NCBI GenBank assembly: GCA_002737725.1
Contig: NSIP01000009.1
Span: 1-64,000, forward strand
Source: Rhodospirillaceae bacterium
GTDB lineage: Bacteria; Pseudomonadota; Alphaproteobacteria; Rhodospirillales; Rhodospirillaceae
Length of the DNA: 64,000 nucleotides
Direction of reading: 5' to 3'
The notes beneath the pieces are model-generated. The model ran no database searches. It was not told the origin of the DNA and saw nothing but the letters and a program-made list of their open reading frames with translations. Both the position numbers and the translations under genes were made by a program. Below are positions 8,113 to 17,061 of the stretch, piece by piece. How positions within the stretch are numbered: position 1 is the first letter of the stretch; each line of letters begins with the position of its first letter.

Positions 8113-8832
8113 CTACCTCGCCTCTGCCGCAAAGCAATAAAACTGTCCCGCGCCACCAGTGGAGATGAGGTTGGCTTGGCTGCACCCTCGGCTGGGATGC
8201 GCTGAGTTCCACGATGCGCTGGTGATGCGGCTTTGGCGGTCGTGGTGGCCTACTTCGGCAGCGCCGTCTGCTGCACTGCTCGTCCAATTTTTGCAGGTGT
8301 GCTCCAGGCCATCGCCAAACGCCGTGCCATCGGTTTTGGAGCCCGTCAGAATATCGTGCTGGTTGGGTTTGTTCAGCTCACCGGGCACCATCTCACCCTT
8401 CTCAGTCAATGCCGTGGCTTGGTTGATCAGGTTGCCATCGCGGCCATCAGTGACGGTATCACCGTGCAAATGGCTGAGATCGCGCGCGACGCGAAAACCT
8501 ACTTGGTTATGCCACGGCCCCGCGCCAATCCGATCACGAGCGTTCACGGCATCTGTCGTGCCTTGCGCCGAGGTACTGAGATAAGCGCGCCAAGCGTGGT
8601 TGCCTGCGCCCGCGGCCTCGGCTAGCTTTTGACAATGCGCATCAGCCCCCACGAGCCCTCCCAGATCAGCCCCATTGCCGGGGCCTGCACTGGTGAGGAA
8701 AAACGTCATGGGCCCTTTGGGTGTGGCGGGCGGAATTTTGGCGGCCTCTTGGGCGAGCGCCGACTGCGCGCACAGACTGCTCGCACTCAGAAGCGCGATA
8801 ACGATTGACGCCCGGTTCAGAGTTTTTGTCAT
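8113..8832 (-). CDS. Secreted lectin-like protein
   Basis: 239 residues starting at ATG 8832 with a signal peptide (MTKTLNRASIVIALLSASSL, cleavage after ALAQ). The mature part carries ADLGGLVGADAHCQKLAEAA, AWRAYLSTS and DRIGAGPWHNQVG, and ends with a conserved-looking CSQANLISTGGAGQFYCFA. Proteins with this pattern are commonly annotated as lectins or as C-type-lectin/endostatin-like folds, and the ligand is unknown. Several Cys residues could form disulphides in the periplasm. The gene is complete. It is transcribed toward the DUF1775 gene with a gap of about 77 bases, so the two may share a transcript. Confidence 0.6.
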   Translation of the reverse strand: MTKTLNRASIVIALLSASSLCAQSALAQEAAKIPPATPKGPMTFFLTSAGPGNGADLGGLVGADAHCQKLAEAAGAGNHAWRAYLSTSAQGTTDAVNARDRIGAGPWHNQVGFRVARDLSHLHGDTVTDGRDGNLINQATALTEKGEMVPGELNKPNQHDILTGSKTDGTAFGDGLEHTCKNWTSSAADGAAEVGHHDRQSRITSASWNSAHPSRGCSQANLISTGGAGQFYCFAAEAR

Positions 8833-8908
8833 TACTGTTCTCCGCGAATTTCGTGGCCCATCATGACCCAAGCTTCGCACTCAATTGAGTGCCGTCAAGA
8901 CCTCAACA

Positions 8909-9112
8909 ATGGTGCTGCCTAGCCGTGGCCGCAAGTTACGCGAGCGCGGGGTGGCCGACATCCCTAAGCCTTTCCTGACTTGGATGGAAAAGAATATGCC
9001 GATCTATCTGGAAGCGCACGGCCTCGATCAAAAAGAAGAGAGCCGCAGTTTCTATGGCGAATTCAAAAAACACATCGACGATAAACGCGCGGCGCAGAAA
9101 AAATGGGGGTAA
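8909..9112 (+). CDS. Hypothetical small protein
   Basis: 67 residues from ATG 8909, highly charged (Lys/Arg/Glu about one third), with no membrane segment or signal. It reads MVLPSRGRKLRERGVADIPK and ends DKRAAQKKWG. I do not recognise the family. It is divergent from the lectin-like gene and convergent with the methyltransferase fragment. The ending looks like the C-terminus of a larger protein, so it may be a 5'-truncated remnant, which would fit the damage elsewhere in the window. Confidence 0.4.
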   Translation: MVLPSRGRKLRERGVADIPKPFLTWMEKNMPIYLEAHGLDQKEESRSFYGEFKKHIDDKRAAQKKWG

Positions 9113-9141
9113 TTTTTAGAGTAAAAATCCAACACTCTCTA

Positions 9142-9732
9142 TTATTTCACAAAGTCAACAACAATCGAAATCGGCGCGCCGTTCGCCCGCATATCGTTGG
9201 GCACGCTGCGGATCACGAACATCTCGTTTTCCGGAATCGGGTCAACACGAAACTGCGCGTCATCGAAAAAGTACTGATAGAAAAAGATCTTTTCACTATT
9301 TCGAATATTGGACCTCATCATGAGGTCGAGGATGAGTTCGTATTTCGGAAACCACACATGCGCTTTGCCATCTTCCTTAAAACGAACCTTGGCCTCCCCT
9401 GATTTTGAATCATAAAATGCCGTCGCTCCCGTCGTGAGACCGCCAACCACATGGCTTTTGCTGTCGTAGATTGACTGCTTGCTCAGCAAGGGGCTGCGAT
9501 AGTCGGGGACGCTGAGGCGAAAAACACCGGATGGGATGAGGACGCGATGGATCTCGTCCAAGACAAAAGGTATTTTGTCGTAGGGCAAATATTCAAAGAC
9601 ATCTTGAGACTGAACTTTGGCGATTGATTCATTTGCTAACGGCAGCGCCTCAACGGCGTTGTGTTTGATCTCTCGGTCGTGCGACGGATAGAGACTTAAG
9701 CCAATAAAGTTAGGAATCTGGTCCTGACGCTA
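9142..9732 (-). pseudogene. SAM-dependent methyltransferase, 5'-truncated
   Basis: The frame is open from about 9732 to the stop at 9142. It reads IPNFIGLSLYPSHDREIKHN, VQSQDVFEYLPY, then LDEIHRVLIPSGVFRLSVPD, the second half of a Methyltransf_11-type Rossmann fold: the acidic/helix region, the DxFEHLP-like motif and post-motif III. The glycine-rich SAM-binding motif I is missing and an in-frame TAG lies immediately upstream. The ATG at 9588 would give only 148 residues lacking the cofactor site. It is most likely a dead fragment, or possibly a gene using an unusual start. Substrate unknown. Confidence 0.6.
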
Positions 9733-9908
9733 ACCTCCCCCACAAAGGGTTGGCGGCAGGCGACGGGAATTGAATCTTCCCAGAGGCGTTCTAATAGGTC
9801 AATTCGGCGTCGTAATATGCCATATCTATAAAGTGGCTATTTGGTTGAAAGGGTCAAGAATGGCCGTAAACTATGCTTAATTTACTGTTTTGAAGACATA
9901 ATTTGATA

Positions 9909-9923
9909 GTTCTCTCTTTGTTC
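9909..9923 (+). promoter_or_regulatory. Alphaproteobacterial SOS (LexA) box of recA
   Basis: GTTC-TCTCTTT-GTTC is an exact match to the GTTC-N7-GTTC LexA operator known for alphaproteobacteria. It lies 147 bases before the recA start and about 10 bases upstream of the best -35 element, so LexA bound here could block polymerase. Confidence 0.85.
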
Positions 9924-9933
9924 TAAATTTTAC

Positions 9934-9961
9934 TTGATGATGAGAACAAAACATGTACAAT
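9934..9961 (+). promoter_or_regulatory. Putative sigma-70-type promoter of recA
   Basis: TTGATG (9934-9939), a 16-base spacer, then TACAAT (9956-9961). It matches the consensus well and is placed immediately downstream of the SOS box, supporting damage-inducible transcription of recA. Confidence 0.6.
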
Positions 9962-10055
9962 CTTGAGAACAGCGGCCATCCGGTCGCCCGGCGGAAGAAA
10001 CATCACCAGCCACGTTGATGCGAACGCCGAGAACCAATAGAGACAGGAGCCCTTC

Positions 10056-11129
10056 ATGGCTGAGTCAGCCCTTCGCCTCGTAGAAAAAGACAACATGGAC
10101 AAAACCAAGGCTCTCGACGCTGCCCTGACCCAAATCGAACGTGCCTTCGGCAAGGGCTCGATTATGAAGCTCGGCCAGCACGATCCGGCCGTGGATATGC
10201 CGTCCATTTCCACCGGCTCGCTGGGCCTCGACCTGGCGCTGGGCATTGGTGGTTTACCCAAGGGCCGTATCGTTGAAATCTATGGGCCGGAAAGCTCGGG
10301 CAAAACCACACTGGCGCTGCATGTCATCGCCGAAGCCCAGAAGAAGGGCGGCACCTGCGCGTTTGTCGATGCTGAGCACGCGCTCGACCCCGGCTATGCC
10401 CGCAAACTTGGGGTCAACCTTGACGAGCTGCTGATTTCGCAGCCCGATGCCGGTGAGCAGGCATTGGAGATCGCCGATACCCTCGTGCGTTCAGGCGCCA
10501 TCGACGTGCTGGTGGTGGACTCGGTCGCAGCCCTCACGCCGCGCGCCGAGCTGGAAGGCGAAATGGGCGACAGCCATATGGGTTTGCAGGCCCGCCTCAT
10601 GAGCCAAGCCCTGCGCAAGTTGACCGCCTCGGTGGCACGCTCCAACACACTCATCATTTTCATCAACCAAATCCGCATGAAGATTGGCGTGATGTTCGGC
10701 AATCCTGAAACCACGACGGGTGGCAACGCGCTGAAGTTCTACGCTTCCGTCCGGTTGGATATCCGCCGCATCGGACAAATTAAGAACGGCGAAGACGTGG
10801 TAGGTAATCAAACACGCGTCAAAGTCGTGAAGAACAAAGTCGCCCCGCCCTTCAAGGTCGTGGAGTTCGACATTATGTACGGCGAAGGCGTGTCTAAGAC
10901 CGGCGAATTGCTGGATCTGGGCGTGAAAGCCAGCGTGGTTGATAAGTCCGGCTCGTGGTTCTCCTACGAAGGTGAGCGCATTGGCCAGGGCCGTGAAAAC
11001 GCCAAGCAGTTTTTGCGCGCCAACCCCGAGATCGCCAATAAAATTGAGCAAGTCTTACGGGCCAATGGCAAGCAACTTGCCAGTGTGATGGCGGTTGATC
11101 CCAGCGCTGACGGCGAGCGTGACGAATAA
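10056..11129 (+). CDS. recA: RecA recombinase
   Basis: RecA coats single-stranded DNA, drives homologous strand exchange and triggers LexA self-cleavage. The 357-residue product has the usual length: Walker A GPESSGKT at residues 77-84, the L1/L2 region with [20 protein letters not shown], and the core [16 protein letters not shown] 10056 has AGGAG at a good distance. A GTTC-N7-GTTC box upstream marks it as LexA-controlled, and a hairpin terminator follows at 11170, so it is monocistronic. The sequence looks fully functional. Confidence 0.98.
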   Translation: MAESALRLVEKDNMDKTKALDAALTQIERAFGKGSIMKLGQHDPAVDMPSISTGSLGLDLALGIGGLPKGRIVEIYGPESSGKTTLALHVIAEAQKKGGTCAFVDAEHALDPGYARKLGVNLDELLISQPDAGEQALEIADTLVRSGAIDVLVVDSVAALTPRAELEGEMGDSHMGLQARLMSQALRKLTASVARSNTLIIFINQIRMKIGVMFGNPETTTGGNALKFYASVRLDIRRIGQIKNGEDVVGNQTRVKVVKNKVAPPFKVVEFDIMYGEGVSKTGELLDLGVKASVVDKSGSWFSYEGERIGQGRENAKQFLRANPEIANKIEQVLRANGKQLASVMAVDPSADGERDE

Positions 11130-11169
11130 CGTGAGACCCTAGCTTACTTCACTTCCCTTCGTATCTTCT

Positions 11170-11206
11170 GGCGGGCTTGCAGTGCAGGCCTGCCTTTTTC
11201 TTTTTT
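11170..11206 (+). terminator. Rho-independent terminator after recA
   Basis: A GC-rich stem (GGCGGGCTTGCA pairing with TGCAGGCCTGCC, one G-T pair) is followed by a T-rich run to 11206. It is 40 bases past the recA stop. Confidence 0.8.
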
Positions 11207-11243
11207 AACGCGCATGTGTTAAAAGCCACCAGGGGAGCACATC

Positions 11244-11717
11244 ATGTCCAAACCATCGCGCGATCACTATATCAAGCTCGTAGAGCACGACTACTTCGGC
11301 AATGTTATGACTGAGGATTTAGATGCGGTTGTGCGTTGCTTCACATCTGATGCCGAAATCACGATCTATCATGGCGATAATCCGATCCGGCATTTTTATG
11401 CCAACCCCGTTGGCACCCAGCAGCCGATGCTTGAATTCTGGGCGCATTTGTGCGGAAACTACGATGCCCACTTCGGCCAATTTCAGCACATTGTCGACGA
11501 GGTCCACGAGTGCTGCGCGGCCATATTTATTGTCACCCTTAAGCCAAAGCCTCATTCGGCCTACCTCGCCACCGGCACCTTAACGTTGAACAATTGCAAT
11601 TATTTTTGGTGCAAAGGTGGTAAAATCGTGCGCATGACCATCTACTACGCCAACCCCACTTTGGGCGCTAAGCTGGGCTTAGCTTCCATGGGGCCGACGG
11701 GCTTCCCGAAGTCCTAA
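11244..11717 (+). CDS. SnoaL/NTF2-like protein
   Basis: 157 residues with the layout of the NTF2-like fold used by SnoaL-type and limonene-epoxide-hydrolase-like proteins: an N-terminal helix (HYIKLVEHDYFGNVMTEDLD), VVRCFTSDAEITIYHG, and late strands (YLATGTLTLNNCNYFWCKGG, then KIVRMTIYY). No catalytic residues can be assigned safely. ATG 11244 follows AGGGGAGC. It is a single gene between recA and alaS with its own spacing on both sides. Substrate and role unknown. Confidence 0.6.
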   Translation: MSKPSRDHYIKLVEHDYFGNVMTEDLDAVVRCFTSDAEITIYHGDNPIRHFYANPVGTQQPMLEFWAHLCGNYDAHFGQFQHIVDEVHECCAAIFIVTLKPKPHSAYLATGTLTLNNCNYFWCKGGKIVRMTIYYANPTLGAKLGLASMGPTGFPKS

Positions 11718-11891
11718 GCGCATTTCCCCGACAAGTGTAAGCCGGTTGGTAAGGAAAATGCGCCCAGCCAAAAGGCTTCCGCGGCTGGACTTGGCTTTGA
11801 TGGGCGGGGTAAAACCTCGGGCTTGTCTGGCGCGAGGCTATTTACGGCCAGCGCCCGAGTAATTTTAGAATAACAGACAGTTATAACAGCC

Positions 11892-14567
11892 ATGGCCAGC
11901 ACCAAGGACGTCCGGTCCACCTTCCTCGAATACTTTGCCAAGAACGGCCATGAAGTTGTGGCCTCGAGCCCCTTGGTGCCGCGTAATGACCCGACGCTGA
12001 TGTTCACCAATGCCGGCATGGTGCAGTTCAAGAACGTCTTCACCGGTAACGAAACGCGGCCCTATCATCGCGCCACCACCTCGCAAAAATGTGTGCGCGC
12101 CGGGGGCAAGCACAATGACCTCGATAACGTCGGCTATACCGCGCGCCACCACACCTTCTTTGAAATGCTGGGTAATTTCTCGTTCGGCGATTACTTCAAA
12201 GAACAAGCCATTGCGCACGCCTGGCAACTGATCACGGGCGATTACGGCCTGCCCAAAGACAAACTCACCGTTACGGTTCACTCATCGGATGAAGAAGCCG
12301 CCAAGCTATGGGGCAAAATCGCAGGCCTACCGGACGCACGCATTATTCGCATCCCGACGTCTGATAATTTCTGGGCTATGGGCGATACTGGCCCCTGTGG
12401 GCCATGCACGGAGATTTTCTACGACCACGGCGATAAAATTCCAGGTGGCCCGCCGGGAAGCGATAACGCCGATGGTGATCGCTTTATCGAGATCTGGAAT
12501 CTCGTGTTCATGCAATACGAGCAGGTGAGCACGACTGAGCGCATCAATCTGCCCAAGCCTTCCGTCGACACGGGCATGGGGTTGGAACGCATCGCCGCTG
12601 TCATGCAGGGTGTGCACGACAACTATGACATCGATCTGTTCAAATCTCTGATCGCGGCCATTGCTTCAGCTGCCAAGACAGACCCCACGGGCCCGCATAA
12701 GGCCTCGCACCGCGTGATTGCCGATCACTTGCGCGCCACGGGCTTTCTGATTGCTGACGGCGTACTGCCCAGCAACGAGGGGCGCGGCTATGTGCTTCGG
12801 CGCATCATGCGCCGCGCCATGCGCCATGCGCACCTCATGGGCTGCGCCGACCCGATGATGTTCCGCTTGGTGCCTGCGCTGGTGTCGCAAATGGGGCAGC
12901 ACTTCCCCGAGCTGGAACGCGCGCAAGCGTTGATCACTGAAACCTTAATGCTGGAAGAAACACGCTTTAAGTCCATGCTCGAGCGCGGGCTGAAACTGCT
13001 GGACGAGGAAACCAAGAACGTTTCCACCGGTTCAAAATTATCTGGCGAAGTCGCTTTCAAGCTTTACGACACCTATGGCTTTCCGTTGGACCTAACCCAA
13101 GATGCCCTGCGCGCCCGTAATATCGGCGTGGACATCGACAGTTTTAATGCGGCCATGGAACGTCAGCGCGCTGAGGCCCGCAAAGCCTGGTCGGGCTCGG
13201 GCGATGCGGCCACCGAGAAAATCTGGTTTGAGGTGAAGGACAAAGTCGGCGCGACCGACTTCCTTGGCTATTCCACCGAATCCGCAGAAGGGCGCATTAC
13301 TTCATTAGTCGTTGGTGGCGCGTCGGTAACCCAAGCCAAGCAAGGAGACGTGGTCTCCGTGGTCGCAAACCAATCGCCCTTCTATGCTGAATCGGGCGGG
13401 CAGGTGGGTGATGCTGGCGTGATCATCACAGTAGGCGGCAAAGCCGAGATCACGATCACCGATACGCAAAAGAAAGCCGACGTGGTGTTTGTGCATTCGG
13501 GCACCGTCACCAAAGGCAGCGTCGCAGTTGGCGACGAAGCCGCTTTCAAAGTCGACGGTAAAAGCAGGTCGGCGATCCGCGGCCACCACTCTGCCACGCA
13601 CCTGTTGCATGCCGCCTTGCGCCGCACATTGGGCGATCACGTCACTCAAAAAGGTTCATTAGTCTCGGCTGACCGCTTAAGATTTGACATCAGCCATAAC
13701 AAAGCCATTTCCGCCGATGACATTCGTGCCATCGAAGACCAAGTGAATACCGAGGTGCGCGCCAATGAAGCCGTCACGACGCGGCTGATGGATACCGAAG
13801 CGGCGATCAAGGCCGGGGCGATGGCGCTGTTTGGCGAGAAGTACGGCGACGAAGTGCGCGTGGTGGCCATGGGCACAACACACGCGAACGAAGCACACGC
13901 TTATTCTGTTGAGTTGTGCGGTGGCACGCACGCGAGACGAACCGGCGATATCGGCCTGTTCAAAATTGTGGCTGAGTCCGCTGTCGCGGCTGGTGTTCGC
14001 CGCGTCGAGGCTGTGACTGGAGCAGCCGCTGAAGCCTGGGTAGCCGAGCAAGATCGTCTGGTGAAAAAAACCGCAGCCGCATTGAAGATCGCACCGACAG
14101 ATTTGCCGGTGCGCGTTGCAGCGCTGATCGAGGAGCGTCGCGCGCTGGAAAAAGAAATTACGGATCTCCGCCGTAAACTTGTAGCCTCGGGTGGCGGTGG
14201 GCGCAGTGCCGCTTCGGGGCCACAAGCCAAGACTGTGGCGCAGATTATGTATGCTGGCCGTGTGCTTCAAGACATCCCGGCCAAAGACCTCAAGGGCATG
14301 GCCGATGACATCAAGGCGCAGATTGGCTCGTGCGTCGTTGCGCTGATCAGCGTGGCCGATGGCAAGGCGTCGCTGGTAGTCGCGGTCAGCGAAGACCTGA
14401 CGGCAAAGCTCAGCGCCGTGGATTTGGTCAAGGCCGGTTCTGCGATTCTGGGTGGGAAGGGCGGCGGTGGCCGTCCTGACATGGCCCAGGCGGGCGGGCC
14501 CGACGGTGCGAAGGCCGACCAGGCCGTGGCCGAGATCGAGGCCGAAATTCTGCGCCGAATCTCATAA
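11892..14567 (+). CDS. alaS: Alanyl-tRNA synthetase
   Basis: AlaRS charges tRNA-Ala and edits mischarged Ser and Gly. At 891 residues it has the full class II plan: catalytic core ([52 protein letters not shown]), tRNA-binding region, editing domain with HSATH (His566) and CGGTH (Cys676) metal ligands, a coiled coil, and a C-terminal DHHA1 domain ending in the Gly-rich [16 protein letters not shown] signature. ATG 11892 fits the family start. recA-alaS proximity is common in this class. No lesion is seen. Confidence 0.97.
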   Translation: MASTKDVRSTFLEYFAKNGHEVVASSPLVPRNDPTLMFTNAGMVQFKNVFTGNETRPYHRATTSQKCVRAGGKHNDLDNVGYTARHHTFFEMLGNFSFGDYFKEQAIAHAWQLITGDYGLPKDKLTVTVHSSDEEAAKLWGKIAGLPDARIIRIPTSDNFWAMGDTGPCGPCTEIFYDHGDKIPGGPPGSDNADGDRFIEIWNLVFMQYEQVSTTERINLPKPSVDTGMGLERIAAVMQGVHDNYDIDLFKSLIAAIASAAKTDPTGPHKASHRVIADHLRATGFLIADGVLPSNEGRGYVLRRIMRRAMRHAHLMGCADPMMFRLVPALVSQMGQHFPELERAQALITETLMLEETRFKSMLERGLKLLDEETKNVSTGSKLSGEVAFKLYDTYGFPLDLTQDALRARNIGVDIDSFNAAMERQRAEARKAWSGSGDAATEKIWFEVKDKVGATDFLGYSTESAEGRITSLVVGGASVTQAKQGDVVSVVANQSPFYAESGGQVGDAGVIITVGGKAEITITDTQKKADVVFVHSGTVTKGSVAVGDEAAFKVDGKSRSAIRGHHSATHLLHAALRRTLGDHVTQKGSLVSADRLRFDISHNKAISADDIRAIEDQVNTEVRANEAVTTRLMDTEAAIKAGAMALFGEKYGDEVRVVAMGTTHANEAHAYSVELCGGTHARRTGDIGLFKIVAESAVAAGVRRVEAVTGAAAEAWVAEQDRLVKKTAAALKIAPTDLPVRVAALIEERRALEKEITDLRRKLVASGGGGRSAASGPQAKTVAQIMYAGRVLQDIPAKDLKGMADDIKAQIGSCVVALISVADGKASLVVAVSEDLTAKLSAVDLVKAGSAILGGKGGGGRPDMAQAGGPDGAKADQAVAEIEAEILRRIS

Positions 14568-14638
14568 CTCATTGAAATAATTATATTTATAATGTGAGGT
14601 GCGGCGTTCCTGCGTAGGTGCGTCGCATAATATTCATA

Positions 14639-14698
14639 TTGCAGTGCAACATTTTTGTTGACGCGGGGCTCATTCAGTCCTAGTTAATGTGCACTGCA
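14639..14698 (+). promoter_or_regulatory. Phasin promoter flanked by TGC-type operator boxes (PhaR-like)
   Basis: TTGCAGTGCAA (14639-14649) and TGCACTGCA (14690-14698) are near-palindromic TGC-rich boxes of nearly identical sequence. Between them lie TTGACG (14658-14663), a 17-base spacer and TAGTTA (14681-14686), a plausible promoter. PhaR repressors of phasin genes in Paracoccus and Rhodobacter bind TGC-rich sites of this kind, so granule-dependent derepression is the likely logic. A third related stretch, ATGCTGCGTTGC, follows at 14707. Confidence 0.6.
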
Positions 14699-14802
14699 AC
14701 ACAGAATGCTGCGTTGCGTTAAACAATCCCAGGCGCTGAGAGCGGCGTCTTTAAAGAGAACAAGTGCAACGTACCGCCACACCAAAACAAAGGACTACCA
14801 CC

Positions 14803-15195
14803 ATGGAAAAAATTTACGCAGATTTCGTTTCCTTTCAGCAAGCCAACTTCGATGCTTTCGTGAAAAGCTCGACCACATTTGCCAAAGGTTGCGAGCAATT
14901 CTCCAAGCACATCGTTGATTTGACCACCAAGTCGGTCGAAGACAACATGGAACTCGCCAAGAAGTTCGCCAGCTTGAAGAACATGAATGACGTTGTCGCG
15001 CTGCAAACCAAAGTCATCGAAGAAGGGTTCGAGACCGCGATCGAAGAAAGCCGCAAAGTTGCCGATCTCTCGGCCGTGGTGATCAAAGACGCTGCTGCTC
15101 CGTTGACCGAGCGCGTGAAAGCCAACGTGATTGCTATCAACGCTGCCGCTGCCAACGTGCAGAAGGCCGCTACTCCCTCTAAGAAGGCTGCCTAA
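14803..15195 (+). CDS. Phasin family protein (PHA granule-associated)
   Basis: 130 residues, helical and amphipathic, with a phasin_2-type layout: MEKIYADFVSFQQANFDAF, a central AKGCEQFSKHIVDLTTKSVE, and an Ala/Lys-rich tail typical of granule-binding phasins. Phasins coat polyhydroxyalkanoate granules and limit their coalescence. ATG 14803 is chosen because AGGA sits upstream and the family begins here; the earlier in-frame start at 14764 has no such site. The gene stands alone between a TGC-box promoter and a strong terminator, consistent with high expression. No PHA synthase is in the window. Confidence 0.8.
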   Translation: MEKIYADFVSFQQANFDAFVKSSTTFAKGCEQFSKHIVDLTTKSVEDNMELAKKFASLKNMNDVVALQTKVIEEGFETAIEESRKVADLSAVVIKDAAAPLTERVKANVIAINAAAANVQKAATPSKKAA

Positions 15196-15229
15196 CACCC
15201 TCCCCCCTCTATCTTAGGCAGACCTTTAA

Positions 15230-15271
15230 GAAAGGCCCGGCGCTTGAACAAAGCACGGGCCTTTCGCTTTT
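15230..15271 (+). terminator. Rho-independent terminator after phasin gene
   Basis: GAAAGGCCCG (15230-15239) pairs with CGGGCCTTTC (15256-15265), followed by a T-rich run. It is 35 bases past the phasin stop. Confidence 0.85.
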
Positions 15272-15320
15272 CTTCAAACCGGTGTCTTCTTAGGCACTGG
15301 TTTTTGTTTGAGGATAACTC

Positions 15321-15596
15321 ATGCGTTTTGAAGGCACAGACTCATACGTTGCAACCGAAGACCTGACAGTCGCGGTCAATGCCGCTATTACCTTAGAGCG
15401 GCCGCTGTTGGTGAAAGGTGAGCCCGGCACGGGCAAGACCGTACTCGCCCACGAAATCGCCGCAGTGCTGGGGTTGCCACTGCTCACCTGGCACATCAAA
15501 TCCACCACCAAAGCCCAGCATGGCTTGTATGAATATGATGCCGTTGCGCGCCTGCGCGATGGCCTAGATGCCGCCATGTCCGCACTGAAGCGTTAG
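15321..15596 (+). pseudogene. Chimera: MoxR AAA+ ATPase N-terminus joined to VWA (CoxE-like) C-terminus
   Basis: Residues 1-79 match MoxR AAA+ ATPases, including Walker A GEPGTGKT and KAQHGLYEYDAVARLRD. MoxR proteins run to about 280-300 residues with Walker B and sensor motifs, but here the sequence changes after LRD to GLDAAMSALKR and stops. That ending resembles the last residues of CoxE-like von Willebrand A proteins (form: L-x-GLD-x-AM-x-L-x-R), which are normally encoded immediately downstream of moxR. An in-frame deletion of roughly 2 kb joining the two genes is the simplest explanation. The product lacks Walker B and cannot hydrolyse ATP normally. Confidence 0.7.
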
Positions 15597-15723
15597 TTTT
15601 CGTTCGAGTTCTACTCGGTTACATTGGCTTACACTGTCAGGTCTGTTACGACACAATCCTGATACCTTGGGCCCTTACAGTGCCACCCATTACCAATCCA
15701 TCGGACAAGGAAGGGTGGCCAAA

Positions 15724-17061
15724 ATGCCGGACACCTATCGGATAAACATGAACGACAGCACATCCATTTCTCCACCGCCGGCGGCCGATGTTGCCAACAC
15801 CATTGGCTTGGGCCGCGTCAAAACTAAAATCCCGAAGATTGAGAAGAAATGGCTCATCGGCGGTGCCGTGGCGTTGGTTGTGCTGATTGTGGTTATTCGG
15901 TCCATGGGCGGACCTGCGGCACCAAAGTTCATCTCGGCTGATGTGATGCAAGGCGGCTTGACGGTTACGGTCACCGCGACGGGGCAGTTGCAGCCGCGTA
16001 ATCAGGTTGATGTGGGTGCTGAAATTTCAGGCCAAATTGAATCCGTCGCTGTGGACTTTAATGATCGCGTCACTCAGGGTCAGGCGTTGGCCGTGATGGA
16101 CACAGACAATCTCAAAGCGAAAGTGCTGCAAGCACGTGCGTCACTTGCATCTGCCCGCGCCAAACTTGAAGAAACCCGAGCCACTGCGCTGGAAGCCAAA
16201 ACAAAAGTCGGACGGGTCCGCGATTTGAATACGCGTGGAAATGCATCTAAGCAAGAACTTGATGCCGCTGAGGCCGCAGATGCGCGTGCACGCGCCACGG
16301 TGGCCAGTGCGGACGCGCAAATTGCTGTGGCCAATGCCAACCTCGCCACGGACGAAACAAATCTGGCGAAAGCTGAGATTAAATCACCCATTAATGGCGT
16401 GGTGTTGTCGCGCAAAGTTGAACCCGGCCAAGTCGTCGCCGCCACATTTCAAACGCCAGTGCTGTTTCAGTTGGCCGAAGACTTGAAGGTCATGGAGCTG
16501 ATCGTTGACGTCGACGAAGCGGACATTGGCCAAGTGAAAGATAATCAACCGAGTACCTTTACTGTTGATGCGTACCCCGACCGCCAATTCCCAGCTACGA
16601 TCACGCAAGTTCGCTTCGCACCAAAATCCGCCGAAGGGGTCGTCACCTACCAGGCGCTGTTGGCGGTTGAGAATAACGATTTGTTTTTACGCCCCGGAAT
16701 GACCGCGACAGCGATTATTACCACCGCCACGCGCGGCGATGCCATTTTGGTCCCCAATGCCGCGCTACGCTTTGTGCCTCCCGGCATGGGAGCAATGGTG
16801 GCGGGCGAACGCAGTATGGGCCCGCCCGGGCAGCCGCCAGGCTTGTTTCGTATTTTTGCGCCACCACCCGAAGCCGCCAAACCAGCAGCAGCGACTGCGC
16901 GCCAAGGCGGCATGCAGCGGGTATGGGTGCTCGACGGGAATACGCCAAAGCCGGTAGATGTGAAGGTGGGTTTGACCGATAGCCTGAATACCGAGGTTGC
17001 TTCCGGAGCGTTGAAGCCCGGCCAAAAAATCCTGATCGGGTTGGATCGTCCCGCAAAATGA
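15724..17061 (+). CDS. MacA-type periplasmic adaptor (membrane fusion protein)
   Basis: An RND/MacA-family adaptor that links an inner-membrane ABC exporter to an outer-membrane channel. One N-terminal membrane span (WLIGGAVALVVLIVVI), then a lipoyl half-motif (GQLQPRNQVDVGAEISGQIE), a long coiled-coil hairpin (about residues 120-215), the second lipoyl half (IKSPINGVVLSRKVEPGQVV) and beta-barrel/membrane-proximal domains. ATG 15724 is preferred over 15667 for its purine-rich leader, and ATG 15748 is also possible. It overlaps the ATPase gene by four bases (ATGA), so the three genes form one operon. Substrate (macrolide, peptide, lipid or heme precursor) cannot be read from sequence. Confidence 0.85.
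   Translation: MPDTYRINMNDSTSISPPPAADVANTIGLGRVKTKIPKIEKKWLIGGAVALVVLIVVIRSMGGPAAPKFISADVMQGGLTVTVTATGQLQPRNQVDVGAEISGQIESVAVDFNDRVTQGQALAVMDTDNLKAKVLQARASLASARAKLEETRATALEAKTKVGRVRDLNTRGNASKQELDAAEAADARARATVASADAQIAVANANLATDETNLAKAEIKSPINGVVLSRKVEPGQVVAATFQTPVLFQLAEDLKVMELIVDVDEADIGQVKDNQPSTFTVDAYPDRQFPATITQVRFAPKSAEGVVTYQALLAVENNDLFLRPGMTATAIITTATRGDAILVPNAALRFVPPGMGAMVAGERSMGPPGQPPGLFRIFAPPPEAAKPAAATARQGGMQRVWVLDGNTPKPVDVKVGLTDSLNTEVASGALKPGQKILIGLDRPAK

Larger units (their letters stand above)
9733..10055. other. AT-rich intergenic region upstream of recA
   Basis: This 323-base gap is clearly AT-richer than its surroundings. It contains a GC-rich hairpin-capable stretch near 9740-9790, then the recA SOS box and promoter described separately, and a ribosome binding site AGGAG at about 10045-10049. 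No open frame of note is visible. Confidence 0.5.

Noticed and set aside
8159-8625. Overlapping plus-strand frames opposite the lectin-like gene
   Set aside because: They are shadows of the secreted protein encoded on the other strand, which has a signal peptide and family features.
9738-9792. tRNA- or tmRNA-like 3' end on the minus strand (TTCAATT then GCCTGCCGCCA)
   Set aside because: When the T-loop is placed at the canonical position the T-stem does not pair, and no D or anticodon arm or 5' acceptor strand is present.
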